A stretch of 64,000 bases of DNA. Origin: an uncultured Victivallales bacterium. Its GTDB lineage: Bacteria > Verrucomicrobiota > Lentisphaeria > Victivallales > UBA1829. A program made the position numbers and the translations under genes. Below are positions 1-8,212 of the stretch, in pieces. Every line of letters begins with the position of its first letter. Position 1 is the stretch's first letter. The DNA lies in assembly GCA_944390795.1 (NCBI GenBank), contig CALXRI010000002.1:1-64000 (forward strand), in the 5' to 3' direction. The notes beneath the pieces are model-generated. The model did not search any database. It was not told where the DNA came from and saw nothing but the letters and a program-made list of their open reading frames with translations.

Positions 1-269
1 TTCATAATACCCCTTTCAATGAAAATTTTCCAAATAATCTGCGAAAGGGGCTTGATTTTTGACACACTATCTTCTGTCTCCGTGACTGTTGTATCGCGCG
101 CGCTGCGCGTGAGGCTACATTCTTCCGCACATTCTCCGTCGTCGTAAGAAAAGCCGTTCCGCACATCCATTTTCCTTGATATTGTGAAAACTCGCTTCGT
201 TCTTCTTTGACCTCATTTCATCAGCTTGCGTCTGCTAATACTTGTTTTGAGGTTATAGCACAGCAATCG
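1..269. other. Unassigned flank downstream of PBP2
   Basis: No convincing reading frame is seen on either strand. The stretch looks richer in A+T than the genes that follow. It carries an inverted repeat of 8 bp (10-17 CCCCTTTC with 43-50 GAAAGGGG, 25-nt loop) followed on the plus strand by a short T-rich run, which could be a weak terminator for a gene to the left of the window. A GC-alternating palindromic patch lies near 96-110. It could be the edge of a mobile element or a decayed region; nothing here proves either. Confidence 0.3.
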
Positions 270-2066
270 TCAGAGCCAGTTTTCAAAGAAGCGGGCGGCA
301 AGCGGGGCGGCGGTCTTTCCTCCGCCGACACCATGCATCACCATCACCGTAATCGCATAGGTTTTTCCGGTTTTCGCATCCGTCCCGAATCCGGTGAACC
401 AGGTGTTTTTATAGCGGTTCTCCCCGGAACCCACTTCGGCGGTTCCGGTTTTTCCGGAAAGCTCGATTCTGGAATTTCTCGCCTGCTTCGCACCGCCGCC
501 GGGCGCATTGACCGCCCGGTGCATCCCTTCCCGGATCAGCGCAAGCGTCCGCGGAGATGCCGCAAGTTTTCCGTTCGCTTCCGGCGCGGTCTCCTGAATC
601 ACAGTGCCGGAGGCTCCCCGGACGGCTTTCAGAATGTAAGGCTTCCAGAGGGTGCCGCCGTTGGCGATCGCCGCAGTGTAGCGCGCCGCCTGAAGCGGCG
701 TGACCTCGATCCGTCCCTGACCGATGGAAACCAGGGCGGTGTCAAACACATTCCAGCGGCGGTTCCCCTGATTCCGGGCGGGAAGCAGCCCGTCGGATTC
801 CGGCAGGGGGAACCCGGTATCGGAACCGATCCCGGCTGAGGCGAAGGTTGCGGAAAGTCTGTCCACGCCAAGACGCATCCCGTTTTCAATGAAGAAATCG
901 TTGCAGGAAATTTCCAGAGCGCGCAGGAGATCGACGCCGCCGTGTCCGCCGCCGTACCAGTACCAGCAGCGGATGCGGGAGTTTCCGATCATCGTAAAGC
1001 CGTCGCAGTTGATTTCATGTTCCGGAGGAATCCCGTTCTCCAGCAGGCAGATCCCGACCAGTGGCTTGGCGATGGAGCCCGGCATGTAACAGCCCTGGGC
1101 CGCCTTGTTGAGGAAAGGCTTGTCCGGATTTTTCAGGAGTCTGGAGTAATCCTGCGAGGAGATGCGCGGCACAAAAAGATTCGGATCGAATCCCGGCGTG
1201 GAAGCCATGGCGAGCACCGCGCCGCCGGAGGCGTCCAGCACGACAAACGCCCCGTTTGCATTTCCGAGCAGACGTTCCGCCAGACGCTGCGCACGGACAT
1301 CGAGAGTAAGTTCGAGATCAAAGCCGTTTCTGGCGGGAATGGGTTCTCCGACCACCTCATGGACAAATCCCCTGTGATTCACAAGCACAAGTTTCTTTCC
1401 GGGCATGCCTTTGAGTTTGTCGTCATACAGGCGTTCCACACCGCTTTTTCCGATGATGTCGGGAATGTAATAGAAGAATTCATTCCGGTCGTCCGCCTTG
1501 CTCGGATCGCTCGGCCCGACATAGCCGAGCAGATGGGAGGCAAGTGATCCATACGGATAGCGCCGCACGGTGTCCACGGCCAGCTCCATGCCGTTCACGG
1601 GGGGAGCAAGTTCGGAAATTTTAGCCAGTTCCACCGGATTCAGGTCCTGAAACACCGTGATGGGAAGTCCCGGATAGTAGTTCATGTGCCGCCGGATGTC
1701 CGTCACGGTGATTCCGCAGCTGCGCCCGATGCAGTCGGAGACGCGCGCAAGTTCCCCCATGATGTGATTGATGGTCTTGTCCATCCGTCCCGGTCTGCGC
1801 ATTTCGGAAAGATGGAACACGGCATCATACGAGGCGCGGTTTTCGGCAAGCAGTTTTCCGTCGGAGGAGAAAATTCTTCCGCGCACCGCGGGAATCCGGA
1901 TTTTCCGCGCATACTGGCGCGAAGCCTTCGCGGAGTATTTGTTTCCGGAAAGCACCTGGACGTGCCAGAGGCGGATGCCGATCACGGCGTAAACCGCCAT
2001 CACCAGAAACAGAATGATGCCGATCCGCAGGAAGGGTTGAAGATTTTTCAGATCAATGTCGCTCAT
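270..2066 (-). CDS. mrdA: Penicillin-binding protein 2 (elongasome transpeptidase)
   Basis: Class B penicillin-binding protein that crosslinks peptidoglycan during cell elongation as part of the Rod complex in the inner membrane. The 598-aa product has a short cytoplasmic tail, one transmembrane anchor at about residues 12-34, a PBP-dimer region, then the transpeptidase domain with all three active-site motifs: S331-I-A-K334, S387-C-N389 and K539-T-G541. The first motif normally reads STxK or SxxK, so IA is an acceptable variant. Length is close to E. coli PBP2. Its ATG overlaps the mreD stop by 4 nt (ATGA), so it is the last gene of the mreC-mreD operon and is probably translationally coupled. 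No rodA follows in the window. Confidence 0.95.
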   Translation of the reverse strand: MSDIDLKNLQPFLRIGIILFLVMAVYAVIGIRLWHVQVLSGNKYSAKASRQYARKIRIPAVRGRIFSSDGKLLAENRASYDAVFHLSEMRRPGRMDKTINHIMGELARVSDCIGRSCGITVTDIRRHMNYYPGLPITVFQDLNPVELAKISELAPPVNGMELAVDTVRRYPYGSLASHLLGYVGPSDPSKADDRNEFFYYIPDIIGKSGVERLYDDKLKGMPGKKLVLVNHRGFVHEVVGEPIPARNGFDLELTLDVRAQRLAERLLGNANGAFVVLDASGGAVLAMASTPGFDPNLFVPRISSQDYSRLLKNPDKPFLNKAAQGCYMPGSIAKPLVGICLLENGIPPEHEINCDGFTMIGNSRIRCWYWYGGGHGGVDLLRALEISCNDFFIENGMRLGVDRLSATFASAGIGSDTGFPLPESDGLLPARNQGNRRWNVFDTALVSIGQGRIEVTPLQAARYTAAIANGGTLWKPYILKAVRGASGTVIQETAPEANGKLAASPRTLALIREGMHRAVNAPGGGAKQARNSRIELSGKTGTAEVGSGENRYKNTWFTGFGTDAKTGKTYAITVMVMHGVGGGKTAAPLAARFFENWL

Positions 2067-2575
2067 GGTTTGTCATGCAGACGGATTTTCGCATCCGTGT
2101 AAAGATCGATTCCCAGTTTTTCATTCATCGTGTCAAAGAGATAGATCTCAAGCGGCAGCAGAAGCGCGCAGAGAAAAGAGGCGGTCACCACGTCGGGGAG
2201 CTGCATCAGCACATTAGGAAGGAGTCTCTCCGGGAAAAAAGGAAGACGGCAGACCCAGACCAGCGGAACGATCAGCGCCCCCGGCACGACATGCAGAAGA
2301 ATGGATTCGGACTCCACGCGATTCAGCCAGAACCATGAAAACGCAATCACCAGCGCGAAGGCGGGCAGCGACCAGAGGTGCGGACTGCCGGAGACGAAAT
2401 CCAGGCCGCATGCGGCAAGAAGCGCCGCGGCACAGGCAGCCCGGCAGCCGAACACGGTCGACGCATAGAAAAGGAACAGCGCCGCCAGCGGCAGAAAGAG
2501 GCCGAATGAGCGCAGGATCAGTTCCAGCATCACGGCAAAGGCCGTGAAAAAAAGAATGTAAAGTGTTTCCGTCAT
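2063..2575 (-). CDS. mreD: Rod shape-determining protein MreD
   Basis: Small integral membrane protein (170 aa) of the elongasome. It has about five hydrophobic segments beginning right after the start (TETLYILFFTAFAVMLELIL) and a charged C-terminal tail. The assignment rests on size, hydrophobicity and its place between mreC and mrdA, because MreD has little sequence conservation. I chose the ATG at 2575, which overlaps the mreC stop by 4 nt, over an upstream in-frame start whose extra 39 residues are GC-driven and fall inside mreC. Confidence 0.85.
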   Translation of the reverse strand: MTETLYILFFTAFAVMLELILRSFGLFLPLAALFLFYASTVFGCRAACAAALLAACGLDFVSGSPHLWSLPAFALVIAFSWFWLNRVESESILLHVVPGALIVPLVWVCRLPFFPERLLPNVLMQLPDVVTASFLCALLLPLEIYLFDTMNEKLGIDLYTDAKIRLHDKP

Positions 2576-3471
2576 GGCTTCTCCCGGATGTAGACGGCGA
2601 CAAAGCGCACCGCGTCGGGCCGGACAAACGGACGGACGCAGGCCTCCAGATAAACATGATCGTGCTCCCGTCCGGCCCCGCCCTGCGCCCATGGGACGAC
2701 TTCTCCGACAGGAATTCCCGGCGGATTGTTCCCGGAATAAGAGTTGGTGAATGCCACTTCCCCTTCCGTCGTATGCGTTTTCACAGGCAGGTAGCGGAGA
2801 ACGGCAGCGCCCGTCCCCGGATCTTCCGCGCCTTCGAGAATGCCGGAGGCGCGCGACTGCGCCAGCGTTACGCCAAGTCTGCAGTCCCGGCTCAGAAGGG
2901 TTGACACCACCGCGGAATGCCTGCTGACGGATTTGATCCGTCCGATCAGGACCGCGGTCGGAACCGACATGTTCCGGATGACGGCGGATGTCACAACAGG
3001 ATCGCCTTCGGAAATTCCGGAATCGCTTCCACGGTCGATGACGAACTGCTCGTTCCAGCTCATCGGATCGCGTGTCAGGACCTCGGCGAAGACGGGAATG
3101 AAATTCCGCTTTCTGCGAAGGCGCAGAGTCTGCCGCAGCATCTCGTTCTCAGCACGGAGGTCCTGCAGGATGGCGCGCCCGGAGGCGAGTTCAAAATTTT
3201 CCTTCTGCAGTTTCACAAGCGCGGCGGCGAGCGTCTTGCTGTTCTGCATCAGCAGCGAGGCGTCCGCATAGGAATTTTCCATGCCGCGCACCGCTTTCAG
3301 AAAGGGATAGTAGAAATCCGCGGACATTCTCGCCGCCGTTCTGCGGACGGTGCAGTAAGCGGCGAAAACAAGCAGCAGAAGAAGTGCCGCCGCTGCCGCG
3401 GAAACCAGCAGGCGTGCCGGAGATCCTTCACGCCGTTTCGCAAGAAGATTGTCCTTTCTGCGATTCATCAT
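2572..3471 (-). CDS. mreC: Rod shape-determining protein MreC
   Basis: Periplasmic scaffold of the elongasome that links MreB/MreD to PBP2. The 299-aa product has a basic cytoplasmic tail, one transmembrane helix near residues 20-44 (LLVSAAAAALLLLLVFAAY), a coiled-coil stretch (about 65-120, many E/L/K heptads) and the beta-rich MreC core with the typical LTRDPMSWNEQFVIDRGSDSGI and NSYSGNNPPGIPVGEV segments. The ATG at 3471 (a second ATG follows directly) overlaps the stop of the upstream gene. No mreB lies in this cluster; it is presumably elsewhere in the genome. Confidence 0.92.
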   Translation of the reverse strand: MMNRRKDNLLAKRREGSPARLLVSAAAAALLLLLVFAAYCTVRRTAARMSADFYYPFLKAVRGMENSYADASLLMQNSKTLAAALVKLQKENFELASGRAILQDLRAENEMLRQTLRLRRKRNFIPVFAEVLTRDPMSWNEQFVIDRGSDSGISEGDPVVTSAVIRNMSVPTAVLIGRIKSVSRHSAVVSTLLSRDCRLGVTLAQSRASGILEGAEDPGTGAAVLRYLPVKTHTTEGEVAFTNSYSGNNPPGIPVGEVVPWAQGGAGREHDHVYLEACVRPFVRPDAVRFVAVYIREKP

Positions 3472-4799
3472 TTCCCGGTCCCTCCGGCAATTCCCGCGTT
3501 CAGAAGCGCATTGATGCCCGGAGCCGGGGACGCCCCCAGGTTCTCCCACTGATTCAATACGGGAAATGTGACGAAATAGCGCGTTGCCGGCGGCAGGATG
3601 CTTTTTTCCGTTTTCTCCAGCAGCTGTTCCACTGCGATGTGCCGTTCAATGGAATGGAAAAAAGCGGCTTCCGCGCGCCGGAAGTTCCGGAGACTCTCTT
3701 CCGAACGGTCCGTCCGGAAGCGCGAAAGCGCCGAACGGATCTCCGAAAGCGGAAGGACAAGATCCGGCGGGACAATCCGACCGAGGGAGATCAGGCGGTT
3801 CATGAGCGCTGAGAGACATTCCCCGGGACGTTCCATCTTTTCCCATTGACGCACGAAATCAGCGGGTGAACCGGTCAGAAGGGAACCGTCCGCCTTGTAA
3901 TGGAAACGGACCGCGGCCCGGTATTCCGTTTCCACCCGCCGGACGGACGCGGGGAGCAGGTCCAGCGTCAGAAGGCGCTCAAGACCGCCGCGAAACCATT
4001 TTTCCAGCTCTTTTTCGCGATCCTTCCCTTTTGCATCCTGTTTGAGAAGACCGGGATTGCGTTTCAGAATCGCGGGTCCCGCCGTTTCGGCAAACAGACG
4101 GAATCCATCCGTCTCCCGTTTCTCCAGAGTCCGCCGGACCGTTTCCGCAAGGAAGCCTTCCCGGAAAAGACGGCTCCGCGAGCAGAGTTCCAGCAGCAGT
4201 TCGCAGTATTCCTCGTAAACAAGCCGGGGTGCGGAGTCGTCTGTCCGCAACGGAACCGCGGTCAGCTGCCGCAGAGTCGGCAGAACGCCGTCTGCCCCGA
4301 GCGTATATGCGGCGGGGAAATAGCCGGAGAACGGCGAATGAACCAGGTGCATCTCGCTGAGCGCCTTCCGTGCAATCCCCGTGACATACCAGGAATCGCG
4401 GATTTTTTCCGCTTCTTCGGGCTTGATTCCCAGATTGGCGAGCAGAAGCCATGCCGTCAGATTCGTGACGGAGCGCATATCCGGTTCGATTTTCGCATAG
4501 TCGCGCGGAATCGTGATGCGCAGCAGACGGTGTCTGCCCTGTTTCACGGAGAACGTCTGGGGTTCGGAAGATTCCGCCAGCACGATGTTCACCGTAAAAC
4601 AGCGCCCGCGCGGCGGCAGCGCCTGACGTGCCAGACGTTTCAGACGCTCCCCGAAATCCGTGGCGCGCCCCCAGGGAGAAGTGGAAAGATCCTCGTAATG
4701 CAGATTCAGATAAATCCGTTCTCCGGCCGGAGGCTGCTGTGCGGAGGAAATGCCCGTAAGCAGAAAAAAGATCAGGAATATTTCTGAAAAACGTCCCAT
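3468..4799 (-). CDS. Exported protein of unknown function, first gene of the mre operon
   Basis: I do not recognise this 443-aa protein. It begins with a clear signal peptide (hydrophobic FLIFFLLTGISSAQ, likely cleavage after SSA). The rest is a soluble, Arg/Leu/Glu-rich and mostly helical sequence with a sequence region LVYEEYCELLLELCSRSRLF. The general look recalls exported proteins related to peptidase-MA folds, but there is no HExxH, so no peptidase activity is claimed. It ends inside the start of mreC, so it is co-transcribed and probably co-translated with mreC-mreD-mrdA, in the slot where mreB often sits. A periplasmic role in wall growth or shape is an inference from context only. Confidence 0.8.
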   Translation of the reverse strand: MGRFSEIFLIFFLLTGISSAQQPPAGERIYLNLHYEDLSTSPWGRATDFGERLKRLARQALPPRGRCFTVNIVLAESSEPQTFSVKQGRHRLLRITIPRDYAKIEPDMRSVTNLTAWLLLANLGIKPEEAEKIRDSWYVTGIARKALSEMHLVHSPFSGYFPAAYTLGADGVLPTLRQLTAVPLRTDDSAPRLVYEEYCELLLELCSRSRLFREGFLAETVRRTLEKRETDGFRLFAETAGPAILKRNPGLLKQDAKGKDREKELEKWFRGGLERLLTLDLLPASVRRVETEYRAAVRFHYKADGSLLTGSPADFVRQWEKMERPGECLSALMNRLISLGRIVPPDLVLPLSEIRSALSRFRTDRSEESLRNFRRAEAAFFHSIERHIAVEQLLEKTEKSILPPATRYFVTFPVLNQWENLGASPAPGINALLNAGIAGGTGK

Positions 4800-4882
4800 G
4801 CCATTTGCCCTTTGTGAAATCAGGGTATAAATTTAACGTCTGTATGCGATGTTTGCAACAGCTCAAAAGGCAAATCCGTAAA

Positions 4883-6193
4883 ATGTTTCGCTATGCTCTG
4901 AAAAGAATCCTGTATTCCGTGCTGATCCTGGGCGGCGTGCTGATCCTCACCTTCGTGCTGTTCCGCCTTGCCGCCGGCGATCCGGCGCTGACGGTTCTCG
5001 GCAAGAATCCGGGCGCGCGGGAGATCGAGGACATGCGCGCCGCGCTCGGGACGGACAAGCCGCTCTTCTGGGGACGCTGGCGCCATACGGAACTCTATTC
5101 CGGCGCGGACTTCTCCGGTTCGCGGACGGCTTTTTCCGGCGTCACGTTCCAAGGTCCTCGCCGGGCCATGCCGGAGGGCGTGTATCTGGAACGGGGAAGT
5201 TCCATTGTCTTCCGCCGGAACTTCGAAGCGACGGAGGGGGAACGCATCCTCGTCCGGATTGAAACGGAAACGCCTCTGCTTCTTCGCGGGCGGCGGGAAG
5301 TTCCAGCGGACGGATGCATCACGGAAGAAATGCGCGACGCGCCGGAATCGCTGGAACTCGTCGCGGAGGAAGCCGGAACGGTCCGCTCCGTTTCGTTTTC
5401 CCGCCCCACCCGGGGATGGTTCGACTCGCAGGCGGCGGACTCCCTGCGTGAAATCGTGACATTCACCGACACCTTTCCATATGTCAGTTTCCTGAATTTC
5501 GGAAACACGCTCCAGACGCAGGAGCCGATCCGTGCAAAACTCTGGCACGGCATGCTGCCGTCGCTGATGCTGATGGTGCCGATTTTTCTGGGAGAACTCG
5601 TGATCGGGATCGTTCTCGCCATGATTTCGTGCATTTTCCGCGGCAGGGCGGCGGACCGGATCATTCTGTTCCTCTCCGTCGCCGGAATGAGCATCAGCTA
5701 TCTGGCGCTCATCATCTTCGGACAGTGGTTCCTTGCCTATTACCTGAATCTCTTTCCGGTCTGGGGATGGGGCACGCCGCGCCATTTGCTTCTGCCGGTC
5801 GTGATCGGGATCATCAGCGGCACGGGAAGCGGCGTGCGCTTCTATCGCACGGTGTTTCTGGACGAGATGAACCGGGAGTATCTCCGCACCGCCGCGGCAA
5901 AAGGCGCGACGCCGTTTGCCATCTACTTCCGGCATCTTCTGAGAAACGCGATGATCCCGATCCTCACCCGCGCTTCGACCGTGCTGCCCTTCCTCTTCAC
6001 GGGAAGCCTTCTTCTGGAAACCTTCTTCGGAATTCCGGGGCTCGGCTACGAGGGCGTCAACGCGCTGAACGACGCGGATCTCCAGATGCTGAAGGCGCTG
6101 GTGATCCTGAGTGCGTTTCTTTTCGTCGTCATCAATCTGATTACCGATCTTCTTTACGCTTGGGTGGATCCGCGTGTCCGCGTGACACGCTGA
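4883..6193 (+). CDS. ABC transporter permease, DppB/OppB type, with large inserted domain
   Basis: Inner-membrane permease of a peptide/nickel-class ABC importer (436 aa). TM1 (ILYSVLILGGVLILTFVLF) and the RLAAGDPA segment match DppB. After LGTDKPL there is an insertion of about 130 residues (roughly 62-195), beta-rich and predicted periplasmic, before the family core resumes at FPYVSFLNFG. The C-terminal half has five further TMs and the EAA-loop (EYLRTAAAKGA) that contacts the ATPase. ATG 4883 is chosen because TM1 starts right after it; the longer frame adds 26 residues without features. No ATPase or binding protein is adjacent. The likely OppC-type partner is at 44346-45530. Confidence 0.85.
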   Translation: MFRYALKRILYSVLILGGVLILTFVLFRLAAGDPALTVLGKNPGAREIEDMRAALGTDKPLFWGRWRHTELYSGADFSGSRTAFSGVTFQGPRRAMPEGVYLERGSSIVFRRNFEATEGERILVRIETETPLLLRGRREVPADGCITEEMRDAPESLELVAEEAGTVRSVSFSRPTRGWFDSQAADSLREIVTFTDTFPYVSFLNFGNTLQTQEPIRAKLWHGMLPSLMLMVPIFLGELVIGIVLAMISCIFRGRAADRIILFLSVAGMSISYLALIIFGQWFLAYYLNLFPVWGWGTPRHLLLPVVIGIISGTGSGVRFYRTVFLDEMNREYLRTAAAKGATPFAIYFRHLLRNAMIPILTRASTVLPFLFTGSLLLETFFGIPGLGYEGVNALNDADLQMLKALVILSAFLFVVINLITDLLYAWVDPRVRVTR

Positions 6194-6307
6194 AGCCCGC
6201 AGCCCGCCGCGCAAAGAGCCTCCGGTCTCCGCGCTTGAAAAAACGCGTTCGCGGAGTAAATTACACGACGAAAAAAAATAAAAGACAACTTGCGGGAAAT
6301 ATCATAC

Positions 6308-8116
6308 ATGGCAGATTTGAACAGGATACGCAACTTTTCGATCATCGCGCACATCGATCACGGAAAATCCACGCTGGCGGACCGCCTGCTTGAGGCGACT
6401 CACACCATTGAAGCGCGTGATCTGGTCCACGCCCAGCTTCTCGACGCCATGGATCTCGAACAGGAACGCGGCATCACGATCAAGGCCCATCCCGTGCGCA
6501 TGCTCTACAAGGCGGACGACGGAGAGGAATACGAACTCAATCTCATCGACACCCCCGGTCATGTGGACTTCACCTACGAGGTCAGTCGCTCCCTTGCGGC
6601 ATGCGAGGGGGCGATCCTCATCATCGACGCGACCCAGGGCGTCCAGGCGCAGACTGTCGCGAATGTGAATCTCGCGTTCAAGCACAACCTCAAGATCATT
6701 CCCGTCATCAACAAGATCGACCTTCCCGCGGCGGATCTGGGCATGTGTCATGATCAGCTGGAGGAGATTCTGGCGATTCCGCGCGAGGAGGCGATCGCCG
6801 TGTCCGCCAAGGACGGCACCGGCATTCCCGCCGTGCTGGAGGCGATCGTGAAACTCATTCCCCCGCCGAAAGGATCCGAGGACGCGCCCGCAAACGCACT
6901 GGTATTCGACTCGATCTACGACACCTACCGCGGCGTCGTCACCTACGTGCGCGTCTACAACGGAAGCTTCCGGCGCGGAGACAAGCTGCGGCTCCTCAGC
7001 ACCGGACTGGAAAGCGAAATCAAGGAGGCGGGCGTATTCACCCCGGAAATGAAGGCCGTCGACCGTCTCGCCGCCGGGTCCGTCGGCTATCTGATCCCGA
7101 ACATCAAAAGCCCGTCCGACACCCGGATCGGAGACACGGTCACGGAGGTGAAGAATCCCTGTTCCGAACCCCTCCCCGGCTTCCAGGAGATCCGCCCGAT
7201 GGTCTTCAGCGGCATCTATCCCATCGACACGGCGGACTACGAGCAGCTGAAATTCAGCATGGCGAAACTCCAGCTCAACGACGCGGCGTTCGCCTATCAG
7301 CCGGAGACCTCCGCAGCGCTCGGCTTCGGCTTCCGCTGCGGATTCCTCGGACTCCTGCACATGGAAATCATCCAGGAGCGGCTCCGGCGCGAATACAACA
7401 TGGACATCATCGCCACCTATCCGAGCGTGATCTACCACGTTTATCTCAACAACGGCACCATGATAAACGTGGACAATCCCGTGCATCTGCCGGATCCTTC
7501 GGAGATCAACCGCATCGAGGAACCGCTCATCAACGCCCGCATCATGGCGCCGACCGTCTACATGGGCGACATCATGAACCTCATCATGCAGAAGCGCGGC
7601 GTCTGCACAAACACGGAAAGCGTCGACGGACGCCACATCCTGCTCACCGCGCGCATTCCGATGCATGAAATCCTCATCGACTTTCACGACAAGCTCAAGT
7701 CGATCACCCGCGGCTACGGAAGCATGGATTACGAACCCGCGGGCTACCAGGCGGACAAGCTGGTCAAGCTGGACATGCTTGTGAACGGAGAACCCGTCGA
7801 CGCCTTCTCCACGATCGTCCACGCGGATCACGCCTACTCGCGCGGCAGGATGCTGGCGGAAAAGCTCGCCGGAGTCATTCCGCAGCATCAGTTCCAGATC
7901 GCGATTCAGGCGGCGATCGGCGGCAAGGTCATCGCGCGGGAAACGGTCCGCGCCTTCCGGAAAAACGTGCTGGCGAAATGCTACGGCGGCGACATCACCC
8001 GAAAGCGCAAGCTCCTTGAAAAACAGAAGGAGGGCAAGAAGCGCATGAAGCAGATCGGCAATGTCAACATTCCGCAGGAAGCCTTTGTGGAAGTTCTGAA
8101 ATCCAACAACGAGTGA
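6308..8116 (+). CDS. lepA: Elongation factor 4 (LepA), back-translocating GTPase
   Basis: Ribosome-associated translational GTPase (602 aa) that acts on stalled or mistranslocated ribosomes. The G domain carries the P-loop variant AHIDHGKST, the G3 motif DTPGHVDF and G4 NKID. It is followed by the EF-G-like domains II, III and V and the LepA-specific C-terminal domain, ending with the family-typical KRKLLEKQKEGKKRMKQIG stretch. Length equals the usual 600 aa. The ATG at 6308 gives the canonical MADLNRIRNFSIIAHIDHGKS start; an in-frame ATG six codons upstream is less likely. It follows the permease by 115 nt. Confidence 0.97.
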   Translation: MADLNRIRNFSIIAHIDHGKSTLADRLLEATHTIEARDLVHAQLLDAMDLEQERGITIKAHPVRMLYKADDGEEYELNLIDTPGHVDFTYEVSRSLAACEGAILIIDATQGVQAQTVANVNLAFKHNLKIIPVINKIDLPAADLGMCHDQLEEILAIPREEAIAVSAKDGTGIPAVLEAIVKLIPPPKGSEDAPANALVFDSIYDTYRGVVTYVRVYNGSFRRGDKLRLLSTGLESEIKEAGVFTPEMKAVDRLAAGSVGYLIPNIKSPSDTRIGDTVTEVKNPCSEPLPGFQEIRPMVFSGIYPIDTADYEQLKFSMAKLQLNDAAFAYQPETSAALGFGFRCGFLGLLHMEIIQERLRREYNMDIIATYPSVIYHVYLNNGTMINVDNPVHLPDPSEINRIEEPLINARIMAPTVYMGDIMNLIMQKRGVCTNTESVDGRHILLTARIPMHEILIDFHDKLKSITRGYGSMDYEPAGYQADKLVKLDMLVNGEPVDAFSTIVHADHAYSRGRMLAEKLAGVIPQHQFQIAIQAAIGGKVIARETVRAFRKNVLAKCYGGDITRKRKLLEKQKEGKKRMKQIGNVNIPQEAFVEVLKSNNE

Positions 8117-8212
8117 ACACTTCCGCGTTTCCGGGCCGGAATCCGGAACAGAAGAGGCAAAACGTGTTTTCCCGCCGTCTTCCGCCGGCTGCGGCCCGAC
8201 TGCGGAAATGCT

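Noticed and set aside
59-93. TTGACA at 59 as a plus-strand promoter
   Set aside because: No acceptable -10 hexamer at 16-18 nt and no plus-strand gene follows.
207-839. Plus-strand frame at the start of the window
   Set aside because: Mostly antisense to the transpeptidase end of PBP2, which contains the KTG motif; no ribosome site.
6302-7888. Minus-strand open frame of 528 codons opposite lepA
   Set aside because: lepA is unmistakable and complete; this frame has no family features.
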